Below are positions 16,694-25,495 of a stretch of DNA of 34,763 nucleotides, in pieces. The translations under genes and the position numbers were made by a program. The notes under the pieces were generated by a model that saw only the letters and a list, made by a program, of their open reading frames with translations, was not told where the DNA came from and searched no databases. The DNA comes from CAYOPZ01 sp964406005 (lineage in GTDB: Bacteria; Bacteroidota; Bacteroidia; Bacteroidales; SM23-62): positions 1 to 34,763 of the forward strand of contig CAYOPZ010000032.1 of NCBI GenBank assembly GCA_964406005.1, read 5' to 3'. How positions within the stretch are numbered: the stretch's first letter is position 1; the number at the start of each line of letters is the position of its first letter.

Positions 16694-19224
16694 TGAGAAA
16701 GCGCCTGATTGAATTCGCCAGGACACATCTGGTAATCATCATTGCGTTCATTGCGCTCTCACTGGCTTATTTCAGTCCTATCCTGGAAGGGAAAGTGCTG
16801 AGCCAAAACGATATGAACCAGTCTGCAGGAATGGGTCAGGAACTCAGGCAGTATCATGAAGAAACCGGTGAATATGCACAATGGACGAATTCCATATTCG
16901 GCGGGATGCCGGCATTTCATGTGGGCCCCTATGGCAAGAAGACAACCATTTTCGGATATATAGGGGAAATACTGACCTTTGGCGTATCCTATTCAAATCC
17001 CTTTGCGGTTTTTTTTCTCTACCTTCTGGGATTCTACATATTCCTGATCAGCCTCGGGATAAAACCCTGGCAGGGCATGATCGGAGCGGTCGCTTTTGCA
17101 TTCTCTTCCTACAACATCATTATTTTAACCGTAGGGCATGTTACAAAAGCTTATGCCATTGCTTATATGGCTCCGGCCCTGGGGGGAATGTTGCTTGTGT
17201 ATAACAAAAAATACCTGCCTGGTACCATACTGTTCCTTATAAGCCTTGGCCTGGAAATACGCAGCAACCATCTTCAGATCACCTATTACCTCATGATGAT
17301 GATGCTGGTCATTGTGCTCACCAGGTTTGTCTTCGCCATTCGCGAAAAACAACTGAAAAGCTTTTTAACGGCCAGCAGCATCCTGCTGGTTACCGGACTG
17401 CTGGCCATTCTTCCCAATGTATCCACGCTTTGGGTGAATTACGCTATCGCGGACCAGACAACCAGGGGTCCTTCAGAACTCACGGTCGACCAGGAAGACC
17501 AGACATCCGGTCTTGACAAGAGTTATGCACTGAGCTGGAGTTACGGTCGTACGGAAACATTGTCCCTCATGATCCCGAATATCAGGGGCGGAGGATCGGG
17601 CCCACTGGGAAACAATGAAAGAGCCATCGAAAAAGCGGATCCTGCATACAGGGAAGCGCTTAAAAATGTGAACCAGTACTGGGGATCGAAATCCGGCACT
17701 GCAGGTCCGGTCTATGCCGGTGCCATCCTTGTTTTCCTGTTTGTTCTTGGCCTCCTGCTTTTAAGGGGACCTTTTTTCTGGTGGATCCTCGTCACTACGC
17801 TGCTCTCGGTTTTCCTTGCCTGGGGAAGACATTTTCCGGGCCTTTCAAATTTCTTCCTCGATCATGTTCCCCTTTATAACAAATTCAGGACCGTAGAAAT
17901 GATACTGGTTATTGCAAGCCTGAATATTCCCCTTATGGGCATGGTAATGCTTAAAAAGATCATCGATGAACCGGGATTCCTTGATAAAAACAGAAAGAAA
18001 TTTCTGATCGCTTTCGGATTGACCGGCGGTTTGTCTTTGCTTTTCTTTTTATTCCCCGGAATTTTTAATTATCTGACATCGGATGAGCAGCAGAGTATCA
18101 ACGCCCAGATTGCCGGTGCGACACCCCAGGTGGCGCAACAATACAGGGAATTTGTGACCGAGATCGAGAACGCGAGGCAAAACATCCTTAAATTCGATGC
18201 CGTCCGGAGTTTTTTCTTTATCTCATGCGCATTCCTGCTGATCTGGTTCTTCATCAGAAAGAAATTAAGCCTGAATTATTTCCTTATAGGCCTCGGAGCC
18301 CTGATCCTGATCGACCTGTGGGGCGTGGACAGAAGATACCTGAACAAAGACAACTTCCTGAATGAAAGGCAGAACCGGAACACCTTCTCCCCTTCAGCAG
18401 CTGACCAGGCGATACTCGCAGACAACGATCCGGATTTCAGGGTATTGAACCTGACACGCAGTCCCTTTCAGGACGCCATTACTTCCTATTATCACAAATC
18501 CATCGGAGGATATCACGGGGCAAAATTGAAGCGGTACGATGAATTGATCCAGTACCAATTGATGGGAAACATAAACAACATCGTGTCCCAACGGCGGGGA
18601 CAATCTGCGGATACTGACCTGCAATCCGTGCTTTCCGGCCAGCAGATATTGAATATGCTGAATACAAAATATATAATATGGGATCCTTCACAGTTGCCGA
18701 TTGTAAACAATCATGCTTTCGGACATGCCTGGTTTGTTTCTGATGTACAGATCGTTGCCAACGCAGACGAAGAAATTCTCAGCCTGGGCAATGTGGATCT
18801 CGAAACTACCGCGCTTGTGGATCAAAGGTATGCTTCCCTGCTGTCACCGGAAATACTACGGCTCGACAGTATCAGCGGAAGCATACAACTGACGGATTAT
18901 GCACCCGGCAGCCTCCGCTATAAATCCTCCTCGAAGCAGGACCAGCTTGCAGTTTTCTCGGAAATTTATTATGAACCCGGATGGCAGGTTACCATTGACG
19001 GAAAACCTGCTGAACTGGTAAGGGCCAATTATGTATTACGTGCCCTGGACGTCCCCGAAGGGGATCATATCATCGAAATGAAATTCGAATTCCAGCCCTT
19101 TGTGAAGGGAGAAAAAATATCCCTCACCGGTTCCATTCTTGTTTTAATCCTGCTCCTGTCGGCCATTGCATATGGTATCCGGCAATCCGGGAAGCAGGAA
19201 TCAGGAAAACAGGAATCCGCTTAA
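16693..19224 (+). CDS. YfhO-family multi-pass membrane protein
   Basis: An 843-residue inner-membrane protein with an N-terminal anchor (about 14-31) and at least ten further hydrophobic segments up to about residue 540. A large soluble domain follows (about 555-800), and a last membrane helix lies near 812-832. The early loop SQNDMNQSAGMGQELRQYHE and the NSIFGGMPAFH segment are typical of Bacteroidota YfhO-like proteins, which have a GT-C glycosyltransferase-like architecture. Better-known YfhO proteins of Firmicutes have been linked to glycosylation of wall or lipoteichoic polymers. The substrate here is unknown. The start is set by the TAATG overlap with glyS and by an unusually good Shine-Dalgarno GGAGG (16681-16685). 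The C-terminus ends in a short SGKQE-SGKQE duplication. Its TAA overlaps the convergent GT2 stop. Confidence 0.85.
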   Translation: MRKRLIEFARTHLVIIIAFIALSLAYFSPILEGKVLSQNDMNQSAGMGQELRQYHEETGEYAQWTNSIFGGMPAFHVGPYGKKTTIFGYIGEILTFGVSYSNPFAVFFLYLLGFYIFLISLGIKPWQGMIGAVAFAFSSYNIIILTVGHVTKAYAIAYMAPALGGMLLVYNKKYLPGTILFLISLGLEIRSNHLQITYYLMMMMLVIVLTRFVFAIREKQLKSFLTASSILLVTGLLAILPNVSTLWVNYAIADQTTRGPSELTVDQEDQTSGLDKSYALSWSYGRTETLSLMIPNIRGGGSGPLGNNERAIEKADPAYREALKNVNQYWGSKSGTAGPVYAGAILVFLFVLGLLLLRGPFFWWILVTTLLSVFLAWGRHFPGLSNFFLDHVPLYNKFRTVEMILVIASLNIPLMGMVMLKKIIDEPGFLDKNRKKFLIAFGLTGGLSLLFFLFPGIFNYLTSDEQQSINAQIAGATPQVAQQYREFVTEIENARQNILKFDAVRSFFFISCAFLLIWFFIRKKLSLNYFLIGLGALILIDLWGVDRRYLNKDNFLNERQNRNTFSPSAADQAILADNDPDFRVLNLTRSPFQDAITSYYHKSIGGYHGAKLKRYDELIQYQLMGNINNIVSQRRGQSADTDLQSVLSGQQILNMLNTKYIIWDPSQLPIVNNHAFGHAWFVSDVQIVANADEEILSLGNVDLETTALVDQRYASLLSPEILRLDSISGSIQLTDYAPGSLRYKSSSKQDQLAVFSEIYYEPGWQVTIDGKPAELVRANYVLRALDVPEGDHIIEMKFEFQPFVKGEKISLTGSILVLILLLSAIAYGIRQSGKQESGKQESA

Positions 19225-19976
19225 AAACGTTTGTGTTTCATAAAAAAGCGGGTAAGCCGGAAGCCGAAAAAAATGTGCCGTATAGCGGTCGGGAGAAAAC
19301 CATAATACTTTGACATGATCCAAAAGCGCTCTTTTAGTCCTTTTTTTAAATTTCTGCTTGTCGTTCCACCCTCCATAAACCGGGACAAATACATATGGGT
19401 GTTCACAATGGTCTCTGAAGCTATCATGGAACGGACCGCCCAGTCAACATCCGATGCAAATGCATACCGGAGATCAAACTCAGGAGCAATTTCTTTTTTT
19501 ACAATCAGGGACTGGTGACACACCAGCATACCCATTTTAAAACTTTTCCAGGTCATATGCTCCGGCGGGGTCAGTCTTCTGTCTCCTAATTCCTTGCCTT
19601 TCTGGTCAATAATAATCGTATTTCCATACAACATATCGGGAAAATCCCGTAAAAACCTAAGAATAGCGCTTCCCGTATCCGCACCATAAACCTCATCCCC
19701 ACCGTTGATGAACCAGACATAATCGCCTGTGGCCAATCGCAGGCCCTTGTTCATCGCATGGTATAACCCTTCGTCAGGTTCACTGATCCATTTTGATATC
19801 TTGTCTTCATACTTTTTTATTATTTCCAGCGTACCGTCTTCTGACCCCCCGTCCACGATGATGTATTCGATGTTCTCACAGCTCTGCCGGATAACACTCA
19901 GAATGGTTTTCTCAATGTATGAAATCCCGTTTAAAACGACTGTAATAATGGATATTTCAGGATTCTTCCCGGTCAT
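19221..19976 (-). CDS. Family 2 glycosyltransferase (WcaE-like)
   Basis: A 251-residue GT-A-fold glycosyltransferase using a nucleotide sugar, cytoplasmic or membrane-associated. SIITVVLNG (9-17) and VDGGSEDGT (41-49) form the nucleotide-binding start. SEPDEGLYHAMNKG (65-78) is the hallmark of the colanic-acid WcaE-like subgroup, and NGGDE (91-95) stands where the metal-binding DxD lies. The 80-odd C-terminal residues are basic and aromatic, consistent with peripheral membrane attachment. It is the last gene of a minus-strand operon, 9 bases after the GT4 gene. Its stop overlaps that of the YfhO-like gene within TTAA. The acceptor and sugar are not predictable. Confidence 0.88.
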   Translation of the reverse strand: MTGKNPEISIITVVLNGISYIEKTILSVIRQSCENIEYIIVDGGSEDGTLEIIKKYEDKISKWISEPDEGLYHAMNKGLRLATGDYVWFINGGDEVYGADTGSAILRFLRDFPDMLYGNTIIIDQKGKELGDRRLTPPEHMTWKSFKMGMLVCHQSLIVKKEIAPEFDLRYAFASDVDWAVRSMIASETIVNTHMYLSRFMEGGTTSRNLKKGLKERFWIMSKYYGFLPTAIRHIFFGFRLTRFFMKHKRF

Positions 19977-19985
19977 CTTTCAAGG

Positions 19986-21266
19986 TCACTGTTTATCAGA
20001 TTTTTCTATAAAAATTTCCTGATACACTTTTCTGAATTTTTCCGCAACGGACGCTTCGGTAAAATTGTCCAGGACCTTTTGCCTTGCATTCAGTGTCAAT
20101 GCTTCATAATCCTCATTCTCAAGTATCCATCTTATTCCCCCGGCCAGGTCGGATTCCGAGAGTTCCTCTGCCAGATACCCGTTCTGTTTATGATCAATCA
20201 TATCGGGAATCCCTCCTGTCCGGAATCCAACTGCTGGTGTACCGCATGCCATGGACTCCATTACCGTTAACGGTAAATTATCCTGAATTGAAGGCACCAC
20301 CATGACATGTGCCGCATTATACAATTCAATCATTTTCTGTACAGACCCGACAAATGAAAAACCATGGGTTTTAAATGGGATCAAATCAGAAACTTCCGTT
20401 GCCGATTTTCCGAAAAGCATGACCTCTGTAATTTGCTTGTCATCCACGTCTGCAAATAACAGATGCATGGCCTTCCTGAAACGGTCAAATCCTTTCAGGA
20501 CATTACGGATGTTCGCAGCACCGAAAAGAATGTATTGTTTATCCGGGTTCAGGCCAAGATTAAGTCTTGCTTTCTTTTTATCGGCAGGCATAAACAGATC
20601 GTGATCTATCGGGTTAGGAATGACATGAATATCATAATCCCCGAGCAGGGAACTTGATTTTACGCACTCCTTCAGCCAGTTGCTCGGCGTTATAATTATA
20701 AAGTTCCTGTGCCTGAGAATCTTCCTTTTTTTCCCCCAGACACGGTGCGAAAGATCATCCGGATGCTTTCTTCTCAAATACGGACAGTTCCCGCATTCCG
20801 AACGGTAACGGGTGCAGTCCCTGGCATAATGACATCCCCCCGTAAAAGCCCACATGTCATGCAATGTCCAAACAACGGGTTTGTCGAGATCCAGTAATCT
20901 TCCCAGCCCTTTCAGAGAAACAAATCCCGCATTGACCCAATGAAGATGGATGATATCCGCTTCCCTGATAATTCTTTTCCGGAACAGAGCCTCACCCGTA
21001 TTGGCAATGGAAAACAGGAACCTGACCCTCTTCGATTCCTCATAGAAAAGAAATATCATCCTTTCCAGTACGAACCTGTATAAATTCAGGATCCTCTTAA
21101 AAATAGTAGGGGTGCTGTGACTGGTCCACGACATATCCATTCCCCCGGATGCCTGGGCCAGCATAACCGCATCCACAGCATTTTTTCTAAGTGCCTGTAC
21201 CAGCCTTAATGCGGCAACGGAAGCACCGCCCGTACTAATTGACTTACTGATATGCAAAACCTTCAT
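19986..21266 (-). CDS. Family 4 glycosyltransferase
   Basis: A 426-residue GT-B-fold enzyme expected at the cytoplasmic face. The N-terminal Rossmann domain begins HISKSISTGGASVAALRL (5-22). An acceptor-side segment WTLHDMWAFTGGCHYARDC, with four cysteines (GGC, RDC, SEC, GNC), resembles WcaC-like colanic acid glycosyltransferases, where a cysteine cluster is common. The C-terminal domain has the nucleotide-sugar site with the donor-binding PLTVMESMACGTPAVGF block, including the Glu of the E-x7-E motif. It is the middle gene of the fkbM-GT4-GT2 operon, with only 3 bases after fkbM. Donor and product are unknown. Confidence 0.9.
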   Translation of the reverse strand: MKVLHISKSISTGGASVAALRLVQALRKNAVDAVMLAQASGGMDMSWTSHSTPTIFKRILNLYRFVLERMIFLFYEESKRVRFLFSIANTGEALFRKRIIREADIIHLHWVNAGFVSLKGLGRLLDLDKPVVWTLHDMWAFTGGCHYARDCTRYRSECGNCPYLRRKHPDDLSHRVWGKKRKILRHRNFIIITPSNWLKECVKSSSLLGDYDIHVIPNPIDHDLFMPADKKKARLNLGLNPDKQYILFGAANIRNVLKGFDRFRKAMHLLFADVDDKQITEVMLFGKSATEVSDLIPFKTHGFSFVGSVQKMIELYNAAHVMVVPSIQDNLPLTVMESMACGTPAVGFRTGGIPDMIDHKQNGYLAEELSESDLAGGIRWILENEDYEALTLNARQKVLDNFTEASVAEKFRKVYQEIFIEKSDKQ

Positions 21267-21269
21267 AAG

Positions 21270-22061
21270 TCAGCGCTTTACCTTTATGAATGAAAATTCT
21301 TCCCCGTTTGGGGATACATGAAAAATAAAATACCCTGCTGTATTGAGCTTCCTGATCGCATTTTTCGTATCAGCAACCGAATGTCCTTCGAAACGATGAT
21401 GAAACTCCATCAGGATCTGGTTGATCTCAACGGGAGATGAGATAATGTCATCTATAATAGAGTATTCCTCTCCTTCAATATCTGTTTTTAACAGATCGAT
21501 CTTTGCAATTCCCAGATTATGTACGATTGTATCGAGTTTTTGAACTTGTAACCTCTGCCTGTCTTTATCCTGCCATTTGTCTCTAATGATCTTAAGGGAC
21601 ACATGATCAGGACCCCCTGCCGGTAGGAAATCCATATATCCGTCCATGTTTGAAAGGCCAAATTGATAAAAGCGTAATTGCTCAGGAAGTCTCATCTTTC
21701 CGATCCACTCAATGGATTCAGGGGTAGGGTCGAAAAGAAACACACTTGATCCAAACCTATCGATGAGCTCAAGATCGAAAGAAATATCCCTGCCAGCCCC
21801 GGCAGAAAAGACGATACTGTCCTCAGTAAGTTCTTCAGGACAGAATGTCCAGTTTGCATACCTGTTACCCAGGCAAATTGTTTTTCGCCGAACCTGCCGC
21901 AACTGATAAAAGTCTTTACCCGCCAGGACTTTCCTTAACCGTAATATTTTCAGCATCGATCCTGTCACCTGTGAAATCAATAGATAAATCCGGGAAAAAC
22001 ATCCGAGGTTCGAAGATACAATTCTCAATTCCCTTTTATACCCGAATTCATAACTATCCAT
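21270..22061 (-). CDS. FkbM-family SAM-dependent methyltransferase
   Basis: A 263-residue class I methyltransferase of the FkbM type, typically O-methylating a sugar or polyketide hydroxyl. The SAM-binding motif I is VFSAGAGRDISFDLEL (84-99). LFDPTPESIEWI (109-120) is the acidic ribose-binding loop after strand 2. KIDLLKTDIEGEEY (187-200) is the FkbM signature, with the acidic residues of motif IV. The first 60 residues are variable. The ATG at 22061 is used here, but the internal Met36 (MLKILRLRK) cannot be excluded. It opens the minus-strand glycan operon and diverges from the sulfotransferase gene over 51 bases, so it probably decorates the same glycan. Confidence 0.86.
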   Translation of the reverse strand: MDSYEFGYKRELRIVSSNLGCFSRIYLLISQVTGSMLKILRLRKVLAGKDFYQLRQVRRKTICLGNRYANWTFCPEELTEDSIVFSAGAGRDISFDLELIDRFGSSVFLFDPTPESIEWIGKMRLPEQLRFYQFGLSNMDGYMDFLPAGGPDHVSLKIIRDKWQDKDRQRLQVQKLDTIVHNLGIAKIDLLKTDIEGEEYSIIDDIISSPVEINQILMEFHHRFEGHSVADTKNAIRKLNTAGYFIFHVSPNGEEFSFIKVKR

Positions 22062-22080
22062 CTAAAATTAGTATTTTAGA
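22061..22080. promoter_or_regulatory. Short inverted repeat at the divergent fkbM/sulfotransferase start
   Basis: TCTAAAAT (22061-22068) and ATTTTAGA (22073-22080) are perfect 8-base inverted arms with a four-base TAGT spacer, overlapping the first base of the fkbM start codon. The plus strand contains TATTTTAG (22072-22079), the same -7-like string seen upstream of the second M24 peptidase. It could serve the sulfotransferase gene 33 bases downstream. Confidence 0.35.
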
Positions 22081-22112
22081 ACGTAATAAGATGTTTAACG
22101 CGGTTAATTGTA

Positions 22113-23087
22113 ATGTTTTATAAGTGGTCTCTATACAGACGTATCCTGAAGTATAGCAGCCCCGTCATTACGATTGCTGAAAAGAGAAAAATAGCAAAAT
22201 ACGGTAATACCTCACCTGCCCAACCCTGTATATTCATTATCGGAGCTCCAAGAACAGGCTCAACCATCCTATATCAATTAGTCACAAATATCTATGATTT
22301 ACTGTATATTGATAACCTTGTGAATCTTGCCCGCCAGAATCCCTATTTTGGTTTCTGGCTAAGTAAAAAGCTGTTCCATTACAAACCCCATGAAAGCTAT
22401 TCCTCCAATTTTGGTGATACTACCAGAGAGGGTCTGCATGCACCCTGTGAAGGCCTGTTCTGGTATAAATGGTTACCCAAGGACAGACATTATACGGAGC
22501 CTTCCGACCTCGACCACAAGCAAATGAAAGATTTCCGGCAAACAGTGAACGCGATTATCAACCGCTTCAATAAACCACTCATTATTAAAAACCTCTCTTT
22601 CAGCCTAAGACTTAAGCTGCTGAAAGAACTGTTCCCTGAAGCCAAATATATCATTATTCATCGCAGTCCATTGTTCACGTCACAATCGCTATGGATTGCA
22701 AAAAAAAAGAACCATGTACCTGATCGGCAGGTTTGGGGAATCCTTCCACGACAATTTCAACATCTCGAGAAATTGAATTCATATGAACAGATTGTAAAAC
22801 AAATCTATCTGATCGAACAACAAATATATCATGACATCCGTATGTTCCCCGAAGACAATGTAATGCACATAAACTACGAAGATCTTATCCCGGATCCCGA
22901 GAAAGTCATAAACAGGATAGCCAGATTTATACGTCCTGATCTGAGCAGGAGAGCCCCGACCCAACTGCCGGAAATAAAAATCCGAAATAAGATAAATCTT
23001 CAGGAACATGAAATACAAAATCTGAAGCATTATATTAAGGAATTAGACTGGACAGAATTTAAAACAAATATCCATGGCGACGGATAA
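22113..23087 (+). CDS. Sulfotransferase family protein
   Basis: A 324-residue PAPS-dependent sulfotransferase-like protein. IIGAPRTGST (42-51) is the 5'-phosphosulfate-binding P-loop. IIHRSPLFTSQS (181-192) carries the Arg184/Ser190 pair that binds the 3'-phosphate in this family. HINYEDLIPDPEKVINRIARF (about 250-270) is the conserved late motif. I infer sulfation of a sugar or lipid headgroup of the surface glycan made by this locus. The hydrophobic content is low, so it should be soluble and cytoplasmic. Its 3' end overlaps the next gene by 14 bases, implying coupled translation. The DNA is visibly more AT-rich than the sdh and glyS regions. Confidence 0.85.
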   Translation: MFYKWSLYRRILKYSSPVITIAEKRKIAKYGNTSPAQPCIFIIGAPRTGSTILYQLVTNIYDLLYIDNLVNLARQNPYFGFWLSKKLFHYKPHESYSSNFGDTTREGLHAPCEGLFWYKWLPKDRHYTEPSDLDHKQMKDFRQTVNAIINRFNKPLIIKNLSFSLRLKLLKELFPEAKYIIIHRSPLFTSQSLWIAKKKNHVPDRQVWGILPRQFQHLEKLNSYEQIVKQIYLIEQQIYHDIRMFPEDNVMHINYEDLIPDPEKVINRIARFIRPDLSRRAPTQLPEIKIRNKINLQEHEIQNLKHYIKELDWTEFKTNIHGDG

Positions 23088-24090
23088 TTATCATACGAGA
23101 CTGCTGGAAAAGGATGAATACAAGAGATGGGATAAATTCGTAGACGAATCTGCTACCGGGACTATTTTTCACAAGACTGTCTGGCTGGACAATATCAGGA
23201 AATGGCAAAATCTGAAGTTTGACATTGCAGGTTGTTTTAATGACAAGGAGTTGATAGGGGGAATGGCGTTTTGCTGGAAAACCAAAATGCAACTTATCCC
23301 CATTATCCAACTGCCCGTTAAAACTCCCTATTTTGGAGTAGTCTGTTCAACCCGCAAAACTGAACATATTTCAAAACAGGAAAGTCATATTCATAATATT
23401 ACACGTTCGGTTATTCAATTTCTGGAAAATAAATTCAAACATATTTATGCCATTTTCCCTCCTGCTTTTACTGATGTGCGACCATTCATGTGGAATCGTT
23501 TCCAGGCCGGGATACACTATACCTATAGACTCGACATGAATATTGAAATGGATATCCGGGCATCATTATACCCTTCTCTCAGAAGGCAGGTAACCAAGAG
23601 CCTGTTACTTGATTTTGAATTCCATCAGGACAATTCCACGGAAATGATGAAATCTGCCTGGAAATTAGAACAAAGTTCCTTCGAAAGACAAAATTTCAGA
23701 TTTCATTACACAAAAAGTGATGATTTTATAGTATTTCTCCGGAATTTAATAACAGAAAATGCTGCTGACATCTATAGCATAATTCATCAGGGTAAAACCA
23801 TTGCAGCCAATATTGTCATTAAAGACAATAAAAAGAAACTGGCATATTATTGGTTAGGCGGTGTGGATTATGAATATATGGAAACAGGTCTCTATCATGT
23901 TCTTGTAATAAAAACCATTGAAGAGCTGAAATCGTCCGATATAGATTTATTCGATTTTGGAGGTGCTGATACAGGCGGGATAGCAAAAAACAAAGCCAGA
24001 TATAATTTCCCGCTGGTCCCGATGTATTCCGTTACAAAAACGACAGGTATAGCTAAATTTGGCTTTCTGCTGAAAAATCTATTCAAATGA
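23074..24090 (+). CDS. FemAB/GNAT-like acyl- or aminoacyltransferase
   Basis: A 338-residue protein resembling the GNAT-like domain (PF13480 type) of FemAB-related proteins found in exopolysaccharide clusters. The N-terminal half contains WDKFVDESATGTIFHKTVWLD, the usual opening of these proteins. The C-terminal half has the conserved SIIHQGKTIAANIVI, KKLAYYWLGGVDYEY and LFDFGGADTGGIAKNKARYNF blocks. Relatives transfer amino-acid or acyl groups to cell-wall or sugar amines; the donor and acceptor here are unknown. The ATG at 23074 lies inside the end of the sulfotransferase gene. The stop codon is part of a tandem 9-mer, TTCAAATGA, at 24082-24100. Confidence 0.75.
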   Translation: MATDNYHTRLLEKDEYKRWDKFVDESATGTIFHKTVWLDNIRKWQNLKFDIAGCFNDKELIGGMAFCWKTKMQLIPIIQLPVKTPYFGVVCSTRKTEHISKQESHIHNITRSVIQFLENKFKHIYAIFPPAFTDVRPFMWNRFQAGIHYTYRLDMNIEMDIRASLYPSLRRQVTKSLLLDFEFHQDNSTEMMKSAWKLEQSSFERQNFRFHYTKSDDFIVFLRNLITENAADIYSIIHQGKTIAANIVIKDNKKKLAYYWLGGVDYEYMETGLYHVLVIKTIEELKSSDIDLFDFGGADTGGIAKNKARYNFPLVPMYSVTKTTGIAKFGFLLKNLFK

Positions 24091-24100
24091 TTTCAAATGA
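24082..24100 (+). repeat. Tandem TTCAAATGA duplication
   Basis: TTCAAATGA occurs at 24082-24090, containing the stop of the FemAB-like gene, and again at 24092-24100. It immediately precedes the decayed methyltransferase segment and may be a slippage or junction scar. Confidence 0.5.
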
Positions 24101-24137
24101 TAAAACCAAGGTAATTGACGGGGTAATATACAGGTAA

Positions 24138-24284
24138 CCCACCGATTGGATCCATTCCCTGGAAAACAAAGTGCATTGGATAATTTACTGGTATCAAATT
24201 ACATTTATCCAGGAGGGAATCAAGACCGGGGACAGAATCCTTGAAATTGGCCCGGGTACAGGATATATAACAAATTATGATTAA
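24138..24284 (+). pseudogene. Remnant of a class I SAM methyltransferase
   Basis: Between the FemAB-like gene and the GT39-like gene, one frame reads 48 codons beginning DWIHSLENKVHW and ending with GDRILEIGPGTGYITNYD before TAA. ILEIGPGTGYIT is an unmistakable SAM-binding motif I, and the preceding YWYQITFIQEGIK fits the N-terminus of a methyltransferase family I associate with surface-glycan clusters. An in-frame TAA at 24135-24137 sits just upstream with no start codon after it. The protein stops right after motif I, where about 150-200 further residues would be expected. Both ends are therefore missing. The next gene's ATG (24277) lies inside the fragment in another frame, which suggests that a deletion or recombination event joined the two. 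Confidence 0.7.
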
Positions 24285-25491
24285 AAAGATACTGATATTG
24301 TCCTTATTGGTCAGATTTTTTCTATTTGTGCTTTTTTTAATTAACAGTCCCGATATTTTGGTTTTTGACGCTGAAGGGTATCACAAGCTGGCCATACAAT
24401 ACTTAGGAGAAGGGAATGCAGGACTATCTGATGCCATACGCACTCCGGGGTATCCGTTTTTTATTGGATTGATTTATCTGATAACTCCTCATCCCTATTT
24501 GGTCGTTTTTATCCAAATCTTTATTAACACAGGCTCGGTTTATCTGATTTATCTGATCGGCAAAGAGATTTTTAATGAAGAAACAGGACTCATAGCTTCT
24601 TTGATTTTTGCTTTTGAGCCGGATCATCTGTTTTTTACCTACTCTCTCCTGTCCGAAACATTATTTATTTTGGTGATGCTTTCCTGTATCTTATTATTAT
24701 TTCGGTACATCAGATCGGGGAAGCACCTTGTTCCGCTGTCTCTTCTTATGGGCATCGGAATACTCATTAAGCCCGTTGTTTTATACTTACCTCTTGTTTT
24801 GTCTTTAACGCTTAAAAGGCGATTTGTATTTCTGATTATTGTGTATTCGATTGCAGGAACATGGTGTTTCAGAAATAAGATTAAATACGATCATTTTCAA
24901 TTGACAACAATTACGGGACATAATCTATTGAACTATAACGCTGCCTTAACAAAGGCAAAAGTTGAGAATATGCCATACCAGCAAGCCAGAAACGAACTGA
25001 GAATTAAAGGTTCAGAAAATCCATTTGAATATTCCGAACTTCAAAAAAGAGCCGCCCTGAACTACCTGAGAAATCATAAAGCCGAATACCTGAAAACACA
25101 TCTTGGGGGATCAGCAAAAATATTTCTTTCAATGAACTACAAGCATTTCATGAATAGATTTTTCAACACAAAAATACCTGATGATTCCTACGGGGAATTT
25201 TCTTTTAATATAAAGCGAATTGATAGCCTTCCATTACTTTTAGGAGGGACATATTATTTGGTCTTTCTATTGTGTTATCCGCTCTCATTGGCAGGGATTG
25301 TCCTTTCGTTAAAGAATAAAAGAATAATGATTCTTTTGTTGATAATGGCATATTTTATCTTTATAATCGGCCCAGTGGGTAATGCCAGGTATAAATTACC
25401 CATATCATCTATTTATATACTCTTTGCATCATGGACTTTAATCTCAATAAAAAAACTGGTCAAATTCAAAGAAAATCCTCTGCGTACTTAA
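24277..25491 (+). CDS. GT39-like membrane glycosyltransferase (PMT/ArnT type)
   Basis: A 404-residue integral membrane protein with about ten hydrophobic helices and the GT-C layout. The first periplasmic loop carries the acidic pair FDAEGYHKLA (Asp31, Glu33), followed by RTPGYPFFIGL (Arg55-Pro60), a motif typical of polyprenyl-phosphate-sugar-using glycosyltransferases such as the PMT_2 group. FEPDHLFFTYSLLSETLF (about 113-130) matches the next conserved block. It should transfer a sugar from a lipid-linked donor on the periplasmic side. At 404 residues it is shorter than many members, lacking a large C-terminal soluble domain. The ATG at 24277 lies within the methyltransferase remnant. Codon use is markedly AT-rich. 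Confidence 0.82.
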   Translation: MIKKILILSLLVRFFLFVLFLINSPDILVFDAEGYHKLAIQYLGEGNAGLSDAIRTPGYPFFIGLIYLITPHPYLVVFIQIFINTGSVYLIYLIGKEIFNEETGLIASLIFAFEPDHLFFTYSLLSETLFILVMLSCILLLFRYIRSGKHLVPLSLLMGIGILIKPVVLYLPLVLSLTLKRRFVFLIIVYSIAGTWCFRNKIKYDHFQLTTITGHNLLNYNAALTKAKVENMPYQQARNELRIKGSENPFEYSELQKRAALNYLRNHKAEYLKTHLGGSAKIFLSMNYKHFMNRFFNTKIPDDSYGEFSFNIKRIDSLPLLLGGTYYLVFLLCYPLSLAGIVLSLKNKRIMILLLIMAYFIFIIGPVGNARYKLPISSIYILFASWTLISIKKLVKFKENPLRT

Positions 25492-25495
25492 AGAC

